Source: Gammaproteobacteria bacterium (GTDB taxonomy: Bacteria > Pseudomonadota > Gammaproteobacteria > Natronospirales > REEB76). From it: DNA of 64,000 nt. The notes under the pieces were generated by a model that was given only the letters and a program-made list of their open reading frames with translations, did no database searches and was not told where the DNA came from. The DNA lies in contig DATEHU010000040.1 of assembly GCA_035279405.1 (NCBI GenBank), forward strand, positions 1 to 64,000. Direction: 5' to 3'. Positions 57,424 to 64,000 of this stretch are shown piece by piece. The translations under genes were made by a program, and so were the position numbers. Every line of letters starts with the position of its first letter. Position 1 is the first letter of the stretch.

Positions 57424-58095
57424 ATGTCATTCCAGGTGCCGGTGTCGTTGTGGATTGCCGGGCTGGTGGTGATTCTGGTAGCGCTCATCGGCCTCGCCGT
57501 GTTTTTCCGCGGTTGGCAGCGGCTGTTCCGGGGCAAATTCGCCGGTGGCATCGGCCGCGTGATCGTCGGCGCAATCCTGCTCGCGGCGGTGGGGCTGACG
57601 GTGGCGGTGGCGATCAATCTGCGCAGCTATCATCGTCTGACCTACGAGCAGCCGGTAGCGGATCTGGCGTTCACTCAGCTTGCACCCCAGGAGTTTCGCG
57701 CGAGCCTCACGGATGCGCGCGGCCGGGTACGCACCAAGGTGCTGCGCGGCGACGAGTGGGAGCTTTCAGCACGAGTGCTCAAGTGGACCGGCCCGGGCAA
57801 TCTGCTGGGTTTCAATGCGCTGTATCACCTCGACCGGCTCGAGGGTCGTTACCGGAATATCGAGCAGGAGCAACGCGATTACCACACGGCGGTGGACCTT
57901 GCGGGCGGCGGCGGACTGGACGTGTGGAGTTTCGCGCGTGCCCACGCCTGGCTGCCGTGGGTGGACGCGAGCTACGGCAGCGCCACCTACCTGCCGATGG
58001 CGGACGGCGCCGAATATCGCGTGAGCATGAGCCAGACTGGATTGTTGGCGCGGCCTGCGAACGCCGCGGCCCAACAGGCGGTGGCGCACTGGTAA
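57424..58095 (+). CDS. Membrane protein of unknown function
   Basis: This 223-residue protein starts at ATG 57424 behind AGGAG. Two N-terminal helices (residues 9-28 and 42-64) precede a soluble beta-rich domain (YEQPVADLAFTQLAPQEFRASL, DEWELSARVLKWTGPGNLLGFNALYHLDRLEGRY). The architecture matches proteins often annotated as cation/multidrug efflux pump in Xanthomonas, but no transport motif is seen. The family name is not certain. It is divergent from lptM, 64 bases away. Confidence 0.72.
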   Translation: MSFQVPVSLWIAGLVVILVALIGLAVFFRGWQRLFRGKFAGGIGRVIVGAILLAAVGLTVAVAINLRSYHRLTYEQPVADLAFTQLAPQEFRASLTDARGRVRTKVLRGDEWELSARVLKWTGPGNLLGFNALYHLDRLEGRYRNIEQEQRDYHTAVDLAGGGGLDVWSFARAHAWLPWVDASYGSATYLPMADGAEYRVSMSQTGLLARPANAAAQQAVAHW

Positions 58096-58325
58096 ACGCT
58101 GGTGGCTGCCGTACATCAGAACGCCCGCTGATTTTTGCGCGCCACACCTACCGCCTAATGCAGCGGTGCCACCTTCGAGGAACGCGCGGGATTGGCCAAC
58201 TGGCTCGCGTGCGCAGTTTCTTAACGATTGATCATCCAGTTCGAAAAGCGGCGCGTTCCAAAACCGTCATGGGCCCAGCGTGAGCCAGCCGATCGGCGCG
58301 CCACGCATGGCTCATGGAACGACCG

Positions 58326-58763
58326 TCAACTCTTGATTGTTGAGCGATCCAGCACCGCCATCGTGATCCGCGACACACACACCAGGCGATCCTGATCGTC
58401 GGTGATTTTGATTTCCCACACTTGGGTAGTTCTGCCGACGTGCAGCGGCCGCGCGGTGCCGGTGACCTGGCCCTCGCGCATCGCGCGGATGTGATTGCAG
58501 TTGAGTTCCAGCCCCACGCACAGGGTTTTGCTCCGGTCCACCACCAGATTGGCGCCGGTGGAGCCCAAGGTTTCGGCGAGCGCCGCGGAGGCCCCGCCGT
58601 GCAGGATGCCGGCCGGCTGTTTGGTGCGCGCATCCACCGGCATTGTGGCCTTGAGGTAATCCTCGCCCACCTCCGTGTAGCGGATGCCGAGGTGCGTCAC
58701 CAGCGTCTGCTGTTGGTAGCGGTTGAGGTCATCCACGTTCACCGGTTTAAGCCAGATCGTCAT
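58326..58763 (-). CDS. Hot-dog acyl-CoA thioesterase, YdiI/PaaI-like
   Basis: This 145-residue thioesterase has the hot-dog core. The HGGASAALAETLGSTGAN motif (residues 54-71) provides the catalytic Glu and the loop typical of MenI/EntH/PaaI. The sequence around CVGLELNCNHIRAMREGQV also matches. It hydrolyses an acyl-CoA, possibly of aromatic or quinone biosynthesis; the substrate is not known. It overlaps the ATP pyrophosphatase gene by 17 bp, suggesting coexpression. Confidence 0.9.
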   Translation of the reverse strand: MTIWLKPVNVDDLNRYQQQTLVTHLGIRYTEVGEDYLKATMPVDARTKQPAGILHGGASAALAETLGSTGANLVVDRSKTLCVGLELNCNHIRAMREGQVTGTARPLHVGRTTQVWEIKITDDQDRLVCVSRITMAVLDRSTIKS

Positions 58764-59442
58764 ACCGAGCCTCCGCAGAAATCAGGTCGCAGAAATGGAA
58801 ATGCTCATCGCGGCGCACGCGCTCGCCACGCCGGAAAGCAATTGGTCGCCGGAATACCGGGCCGGCATACACGAAGGTGTGGAATTCGCCGTGCTCCCCG
58901 CAGGGATCCACGGTAGCCGGCAACGCACCTAGCAAGGCGGCATCGTACTCGCGGCCGGCGAATTCGCCGCTGAGCTGCTGCTCGTCCACGCAACACAGCA
59001 CGGCCTTGAATCTGAGTGCAATGAATTCCCGCGCCAGTTGGTCCGTAGGCTTGTGCCATAGCGGGAACACACATTCCATGTCCACCTTGTGCATATTGTC
59101 CAACCGGTATTGGCGGATGTCCTCCAGAAACAAATCGCCGAAGGCTACATGCCGGATACCTTGAACTTTGAAGCCCTCCAAAGCAATGCGCATTTTCTGC
59201 TCGTATTCCTCGTTGGACGGGCGCTCCGAAAGCTTCACCTTGTAAAGCGGCAGGCCGATGGATTCCGCCTGTGCATTCAGCAGTGCCTCGTGCACGCCGT
59301 GCATGCTGACGCGGCCGTAATGCCCGTTCACACTGGTGAGCAGACCTACGACCCGGTAGCGCGGGTCATGCCGCAGGGCGTGCAGCGCCAAGGCGCTGTC
59401 CTTGCCGCCGCTCCAGGACAGGATCAGCGGCAGGCGGCTCAT
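58747..59442 (-). CDS. Dph6-related ATP pyrophosphatase (PP-loop, DUF71)
   Basis: This 231-residue protein has the N-terminal PP-loop LILSWSGGKDSALALHAL. The DUF71 motifs are SMHGVHEALLNAQAESIGLPL, EEYEQKMRIALEGFK and GIRHVAFGDLFLEDIRQYR, with GREYDAALLGALPATVDPCGE near residue 170. The eukaryotic relative Dph6 amidates diphthine; bacterial members have unproven substrates, presumably an ATP-dependent amide or tRNA modification. It overlaps neighbours by 17 and 4 bp. Confidence 0.87.
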   Translation of the reverse strand: MSRLPLILSWSGGKDSALALHALRHDPRYRVVGLLTSVNGHYGRVSMHGVHEALLNAQAESIGLPLYKVKLSERPSNEEYEQKMRIALEGFKVQGIRHVAFGDLFLEDIRQYRLDNMHKVDMECVFPLWHKPTDQLAREFIALRFKAVLCCVDEQQLSGEFAGREYDAALLGALPATVDPCGEHGEFHTFVYAGPVFRRPIAFRRGERVRRDEHFHFCDLISAEARYDDLA

Positions 59443-60149
59443 GGCGCGCGGCGCTTGCGGATCTGCAGATTGAGCATCTCGACGCCGAAGGCGAAGGCCA
59501 TGGAGAAGTAGATGTAGCCTTTGGGGATGTGCACGCCGAGTCCGTCCGCGATCAGTGCCACGCCGATCAATACCAGAAACGCCAGCGCCAGCATCTTGAG
59601 CGTGGGGTGGCGCTGCACGAAGCGGCTTACTGCGCCGGCATACATCAGCATGAAGCCCACCGCGATGATGATGGCCGCGGCCATCACTGCCAGTTTGTCC
59701 GACATGCCGATGGCGGTGATGACCGAATCCAGCGAGAACACCACGTCCAGCAGCAGAATCTGGGTCACCGCCGCAAAGAACGATCTACGTTGCGCTGCGC
59801 GTTGACGTGTATGGCTCTGGTCGATATCGCCGTGGATTTCAAGCGTGCTCTTGGCCAGCAGGAACAGGCCGCCGCCGATCAGCACTAGGTCGCGGAGCGA
59901 AAACGGCTGTTCGAACAGCGTGAACAGCGGACGCGTCAGGCGCGACAGCCAGAAAATGGACGCCAGCAACAGCAGCCGCGTGACCACCGCCAGAATCAGG
60001 CCGGTGCGACGCGCCGAGGCCTGGCGCTCGACCGGCAGGCCGCCGGTCACGATGGAAATGAAAATGATGTTGTCGATGCCGAGTACGATCTCCAGCGCGG
60101 TCAATGTCACCAGCGCGGCCCAGATGTTCGGATCGGTAATCCAGTCCAT
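59439..60149 (-). CDS. TerC family integral membrane protein
   Basis: This 236-residue protein has about seven helices. TerC hallmarks are ALEIVLGIDNIIFISIVTG near residue 25 and LLDVVFSLDSVITAIG near residue 135, which carry conserved Asp residues. TerC-type proteins are linked to metal-ion (Mn2+) export or tellurite resistance. It is in the same direction as the SDR gene (11 bp upstream) and the ATP pyrophosphatase (4 bp overlap). Confidence 0.9.
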   Translation of the reverse strand: MDWITDPNIWAALVTLTALEIVLGIDNIIFISIVTGGLPVERQASARRTGLILAVVTRLLLLASIFWLSRLTRPLFTLFEQPFSLRDLVLIGGGLFLLAKSTLEIHGDIDQSHTRQRAAQRRSFFAAVTQILLLDVVFSLDSVITAIGMSDKLAVMAAAIIIAVGFMLMYAGAVSRFVQRHPTLKMLALAFLVLIGVALIADGLGVHIPKGYIYFSMAFAFGVEMLNLQIRKRRAP

Positions 60150-60160
60150 GGCTTACTGCC

Positions 60161-60919
60161 TCAGCTTCGCAAATACGACGCGCCATTCACGTCCAGGATG
60201 CAGCCGGTAGCGTACAACATGCCGTCGGCGGCAAGTCGAACGACAGCTTCAGCGATTTCTTCCGGGGTGGCCACGCGGTTGAGCGGGCTTTGTTTGCGGA
60301 TGGCTTCGCCCTGCGGGCCATCTAGCAGTGCGGTCGCCATGTCGGTGCGCACGAAGCCGGGAGCGACCACGCCCACGAAAATGTTCCAGGGCGCAAGTGC
60401 CTGGGCGAGGGATTGGGAAAACTGGTTCAATCCCGCTTTGGATGCGCCATAGGGGAGAGCCTCCGGCTCGCCGCGAAAGGCGCCGCGCGAGGAGATGTTG
60501 ATGATGTGACCGCTTTTCTGATTCATCATGACTTGCGCGGCGAGGAAACAGAGATTGGCGGGTGCGGTGAGGTCGGCGGCCAGTGTGTTCTTCCAGGTCA
60601 GTTGCCAGCCGGCGTAGTTCAAATCCTTGAGCGGCCTGACTTCATAAATGCCGGCGTTATTTACCAGCACATCCAACCGGCCGTAATGGTTGACCACCTC
60701 GTTGATCAACGATTCACAGGCGGGGGGATCGGTGAGGTCGGCGCCGAAGGCGCGATGATTTTTACCGGCCAAGGCATGAACAAGTTGCTCGGCCTGTTTT
60801 TGGCTCGTGTGGTAATGCACCGCTGCGCTGCCGCCGAGCTTAGCAAAGGCTTTGGCTGTCGCGCGGCCGATGCCGCGCGCCGCGCCGGTGATAAGAATAG
60901 TTTTGTTTGAGAAATCCAA
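60161..60919 (-). CDS. Short-chain dehydrogenase/reductase, FabG-like
   Basis: This 252-residue SDR has the nucleotide motif ILITGAARGIGRATAKAF and the NNAGIYEV segment. The catalytic set is Ser in NISSRGAF plus Tyr/Lys in PYGASKAGLNQF. GFVRTDMA and CILDVNGASYLRS complete the fold. It reduces or oxidises a small carbonyl; the substrate is unknown and pteridine or 3-oxoacyl reduction is possible. It heads the minus-strand run ending with the thioesterase. Confidence 0.9.
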   Translation of the reverse strand: MDFSNKTILITGAARGIGRATAKAFAKLGGSAAVHYHTSQKQAEQLVHALAGKNHRAFGADLTDPPACESLINEVVNHYGRLDVLVNNAGIYEVRPLKDLNYAGWQLTWKNTLAADLTAPANLCFLAAQVMMNQKSGHIINISSRGAFRGEPEALPYGASKAGLNQFSQSLAQALAPWNIFVGVVAPGFVRTDMATALLDGPQGEAIRKQSPLNRVATPEEIAEAVVRLAADGMLYATGCILDVNGASYLRS

Positions 60920-60934
60920 AGCTGTTTCCCCTCA

Positions 60935-61030
60935 CCCTTTCAGGCTGCGCAATCCTGCTGCGCCTGAAAGTCCAGGGCTGCCATCCGTGGCAGCCCGCTC
61001 ATTGCTTTGCAATTCGCCCTCTCCCTTCCG
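60935..61030. repeat. Dispersed mosaic repeat between SDR and esterase
   Basis: Inverted relative to 40629-40780, it shares CCTGAAAGTCCAGGGCTG (matching 25 of 27 bases over the wider region) and GAGCGGGCTGCCA. It contains the hairpin CTGCCA-TCCG-TGGCAG (60978-60993). The stem sequences differ between copies while flanks are conserved. Confidence 0.6.
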
Positions 61031-61098
61031 GGGGCGAGGGGACAAGGAAAAGGATTGGTTCTTCGTTACAATCGCCGCTCATTCTAGCGGAGAGCGCG

Positions 61099-61776
61099 AT
61101 GGCGGATTTGCCCGAGTGCGTCGAGATTGAAACCGGTGGTGCGCCTACAGCCAGCATCATCTGGCTGCACGGCCTGGGGGCGGATGGCCACGACTTCGGA
61201 CCCATCGTGCCGGAACTCAGGTTGCCCGCCACGCTGCCGGTGCGTTTCGTATTTCCGCACGCACCGGTGCGGCCGGTGACGCTCAACAACGGCATGCCGA
61301 TGCGCGCCTGGTTCGACATCGTGAAAATCGGCGCACACCAGCCGCGCGACAAGGCTGGCATGCTGGCTTCACGCGCATTGGTGGAAGCGCTGATTGCACG
61401 CGAAAACCAGCGCGGCGTTCCAGCCGCGCGCATCGTGCTCGCGGGGTTTTCGCAGGGCGGCGCGGTCGTGCTCTATACCGGCCTGCAATACCGCGAACGG
61501 CTCGCGGGCATCATGGCGTTGTCCACCTACCTGCCGCTCAATGAAGGCCTGGATTTTGCGATCCACGCCGCCAATACCGCGACGCCGATTTTCTACGGTC
61601 ACGGCACGCAGGACCCGATTGTGCCGCTGCCGCTGGCCGAGCAGACACGCAAGGTGCTGACAGCGCGCGGTTGTCGGATCGCTTGGCATACTTATCCGAT
61701 GCCGCATGCAGTTTGTCCCGAGGAAATCCAGCACCTGCGAGCTTGGCTTTTGAGCGTATTACCGCACACCGTGTAA
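61099..61776 (+). CDS. Carboxylesterase/phospholipase family alpha/beta hydrolase
   Basis: This 225-residue esterase starts at ATG 61099. It has the oxyanion motif IIWLHGLGADGHDFGPIVPEL, the nucleophile elbow LAGFSQGGAVVL with catalytic Ser near residue 119, the acidic Asp in HGTQDPIVP and the His in YPMPHAVCPEEIQ. It is a short-chain carboxylesterase of the EstB/lysophospholipase-like type. It is preceded by a repeat region and followed by a TonB receptor gene. Confidence 0.92.
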   Translation: MADLPECVEIETGGAPTASIIWLHGLGADGHDFGPIVPELRLPATLPVRFVFPHAPVRPVTLNNGMPMRAWFDIVKIGAHQPRDKAGMLASRALVEALIARENQRGVPAARIVLAGFSQGGAVVLYTGLQYRERLAGIMALSTYLPLNEGLDFAIHAANTATPIFYGHGTQDPIVPLPLAEQTRKVLTARGCRIAWHTYPMPHAVCPEEIQHLRAWLLSVLPHTV

Positions 61777-61941
61777 GTCAGGCGCAATGACGGCCGTGCC
61801 TCGGAGTCCGTTCCCAGCCCGGACAAAATACCGTTGGACGGCCTCGGAACTATTTCCACCTCCGGAAGTCACATTAGGATTACCGAAATCCCCGCTTCTT
61901 TTTCCCCACCAAAATATAATTGCAACAAGGTCAAATCCCTC

Positions 61942-64000
61942 ATGAAAATCACGTCATCGGGTTTGCTAATTTCCGTTCTGCTTCCTGTTGCCTTCATGTG
62001 CAACACCGCTTTAGCGGACACTCCGGACCAGCTTCAAACCACGACCCTGGGCTCGGTGGAAGTCACCGCCACGCCCTTGCCCGAAAATCTGGGCAGCGTG
62101 CCGCAGAGCATCAACATCATCAACCACAATCAACTAATGGCGATGGGCGCCACGGACCTGCGCAGCGCCCTGGCATTGTCAGCCGGCGTGGAGATTGCAC
62201 CGGGCGGCGATGGCGGACCGGCGAGCGCGGTGCCCGAGTTCCAGGGTCTGCGCGAGTTCGATGCCTTCCTGCTGTTGGTGGACGGCGTCCCGGTGGGCGG
62301 CGCTTTCAACCCGGATCTGGCGAGCATTAGTCTCAACGACGTGGAGCGCATTGAGGTGATCCGCGGTTCGGCACCGGTGAAATATGGCGCCACCTCGTTT
62401 GTGGGGGTCATCAACATCATCCACCGCAAGGCCGGCGCACCCGGCGCCACCGCTACGGCATCCTACGGTTCCTACGGCAGCAGCAGTGCCGGCGTGGCCG
62501 CGCCCATCACCAGCGACGGTCCGGTCCGCCAATCTATCGCGGCGGACGTGACCCAGCGCAATTTCAGCGATCCGCGCACCGCCTATACGCGCTCCCACGT
62601 CCTGTATCGCAGCGCCGTGGACACGGACAGCGGTGAGTTCCGTCTGGACCTGGACGGCCTGCTGCTGCGCCAAAAACCCGCGAGCCCGCGCCCACTGCCC
62701 GACGGTGCAAGCGCGCTGTCGCCACTGGTGCCGGTTGACACCAACAACAATCCGAGCGACGCCAGGATGGATGAGGACCGCGTCAGCCTGGTGCTCAGCA
62801 ACGACACCAGCCTGAAGTGGGGCCAGTGGAGCACGACGCTTGCCAACGTTTTTACCCACAACCGCAACATCCGCGGCTTCCTGCGCTCGGACCAGTTGAC
62901 CAACAACGGCCTGCCCAATGCGGACGGCTTCAATCAGAGCCAGGACCATACGGATATCTATTTCGACAGCCACCTGACTTTCTCGCTCCGGGATGATTTC
63001 GAACTGGTCGCGGGTTTCAGCTATCTGTACGGTTCGGGACAGGAGCAAAGCGCCAACTTCGAGTATTTCATCGCGCCGGACGGCGCCAATCCGCCTGCCA
63101 GCACCTCTGTGCCGGTGGACGAGTACACCGGCATGCAGGACACGCGCCGCTTCTTCGGGCTGTACTCGCAGGCCGATTGGACGTTTGCGCCGCGCTGGGA
63201 CTTCAACCTCGGCCTGCAATTTAATCACGACCTCGAATCCCGGAGCGCCACGCTGTTTCCCACCGACCCGGCCCAGACGCCACAGTCCGGCGGCGATCAG
63301 CGCAGCAATACGCGTTTTTCCGGAATCGTGGCGCTGGGCTACACCGCTTGGCAGAGCGGCGCGGATGACCTGGTCGTTTACGGCAATTACCGCAACACTT
63401 TCAAGCCCGCGGCCACCGATTTCGGGCCGGAGTACACGCCGAATATTCTGGAACCCGAGACCGCCCAGGCCTATGAAGCCGGACTCAAGGGCAAGCTGTG
63501 GCAAGGCCGCCTCGACTGGGAGGCAAACGCGTTCCTGACCAATATGAACAACACGGTGATCTCGACGGATGTGAACGGCCTGCCCGGCATCGCCAACGGA
63601 GGCCAGAACCGCTTCAAGGGAATCGAATTGGCCGCGGATTGGCGCCTGAACCGGGACTGGCGCTGGCAGCTGGCTTACAGCTACCACGATGCCACTTACC
63701 GCAATTTCATCAACCAGACGCCCACCGGTTTGGTACAAGATGCCGGCCATCGCTTGGAGATGTCACCGCTCGATCTGTTCTCCACCGGCCTGTTTTACAT
63801 GCCGGAGCACGGCTGGATCGGTTCGCTCCTGGTGCGCTATACCGGCCAACGTTACTTCGATCCGGAGAATACCGTCTCCACCCCCGCTTTCGTCACTTAT
63901 GACGCGGGCATCGGATATCGCTTTGAGAAATGGACCCTGAGGCTCGACGGCCGTAATCTCAATAATCAGCGGCCCCCGATTTCCAACAGCGAGCTGGGCA
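61942..64000 (+). CDS. TonB-dependent outer-membrane receptor, truncated by the window edge
   Basis: The first 686 codons of a receptor start at ATG 61942. A signal peptide (residues 1-27, TALA-DT) is followed by a plug domain with VEVTATPLPENLGSVPQSI, VDGVPVGGAFNPDLASIS and IEVIRGSAPVKYGATSFVGVINI. Barrel strands follow until the end of the window. The substrate, probably a siderophore or metal complex, is unknown. No TonB-box is obvious. The gene lies 165 bases after the esterase. Confidence 0.9.
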   Translation, partial: MKITSSGLLISVLLPVAFMCNTALADTPDQLQTTTLGSVEVTATPLPENLGSVPQSINIINHNQLMAMGATDLRSALALSAGVEIAPGGDGGPASAVPEFQGLREFDAFLLLVDGVPVGGAFNPDLASISLNDVERIEVIRGSAPVKYGATSFVGVINIIHRKAGAPGATATASYGSYGSSSAGVAAPITSDGPVRQSIAADVTQRNFSDPRTAYTRSHVLYRSAVDTDSGEFRLDLDGLLLRQKPASPRPLPDGASALSPLVPVDTNNNPSDARMDEDRVSLVLSNDTSLKWGQWSTTLANVFTHNRNIRGFLRSDQLTNNGLPNADGFNQSQDHTDIYFDSHLTFSLRDDFELVAGFSYLYGSGQEQSANFEYFIAPDGANPPASTSVPVDEYTGMQDTRRFFGLYSQADWTFAPRWDFNLGLQFNHDLESRSATLFPTDPAQTPQSGGDQRSNTRFSGIVALGYTAWQSGADDLVVYGNYRNTFKPAATDFGPEYTPNILEPETAQAYEAGLKGKLWQGRLDWEANAFLTNMNNTVISTDVNGLPGIANGGQNRFKGIELAADWRLNRDWRWQLAYSYHDATYRNFINQTPTGLVQDAGHRLEMSPLDLFSTGLFYMPEHGWIGSLLVRYTGQRYFDPENTVSTPAFVTYDAGIGYRFEKWTLRLDGRNLNNQRPPISNSELG

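Overview
The window is a stretch of high-GC gammaproteobacterial chromosome. The best lineage clue is the block algZ-algR-hemC-hemD-hemX-hemY, which has the Pseudomonas/Xanthomonadales arrangement. Other clues are a cytochrome c4 gene followed by two dsbA genes downstream of polA, paired DUF4124 proteins, ubiK-comM beside glnK, and lptM-lysA. An environmental member of the Xanthomonadales/Nevskiales/Steroidobacterales neighbourhood fits, but the genus cannot be named from the sequence alone. Most of the window is ordinary, densely packed housekeeping DNA; the unusual material lies between genes.

Layout. 1-5.4 kb: truncated ABC ATPase, DUF2062 and DUF192 proteins, a lipase-like hydrolase and a lemA-TPM-TPM operon. 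5.4-6.8 kb: an AT-richer insertion carrying a frameshifted small secreted peptide and a secreted coiled-coil protein, closed by a second copy of the last 19 codons of the preceding TPM gene. 6.8-11.3 kb: OmpA-like lipoprotein, DUF4442, Mpo1-like, malic enzyme and PepSY genes. 11.4-17.3 kb: the haem/AlgZR block. 17.4-24.4 kb: a dehydrogenase, membrane proteins, speA, DUF4124 pair and glnK. 24.5-28.7 kb: ubiK, comM, an ArsR-SRPBCC operon and a membrane cytochrome c. 28.9-29.7 kb: an intact tRNA-Arg(CCG) gene nested between two 5' and two 3' tRNA fragments and palindromic repeats. 29.7-43.7 kb: hemolysin III, MFS, an arsR-arsI-lysE operon, a 1042-residue BNR propeller protein, peroxiredoxin, a membrane LytTR protein, a PQQ dehydrogenase and a TonB receptor whose 5' end is built from repeats. 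43.8-52.3 kb: a GT2 synthase, a variant aminopeptidase P, a self-regulated MFS/CGNR unit, DJ-1/PfpI, two DsbA proteins and cytochrome c4. 52.4-64 kb: a probable small RNA beside polA, then polA, lysA, lptM, hot-dog thioesterase, ATP pyrophosphatase, TerC, SDR, esterase and a TonB receptor running off the end.

Main points for follow-up: (1) the polA-linked candidate sRNA with three C-rich loops, resembling the positional homologues Spot 42, ErsA and sX13; (2) the nested tRNA-Arg fragments; (3) the AT-rich insertion bounded by synonymously diverged copies of a gene end; (4) TGAGGNG heptamer repeats that supply a start region for one gene, a stop codon for speA and a linker inside polA; (5) two ArsR-family promoters that place the transcription start at the initiation codon; (6) proteins with altered key residues: a DsbA paralogue with SPQC for CPHC and an aminopeptidase P lacking one metal-binding Asp.

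Start codons were chosen by inspection of Shine-Dalgarno sequences and family N-termini. Family names come from motif recognition without database searches.
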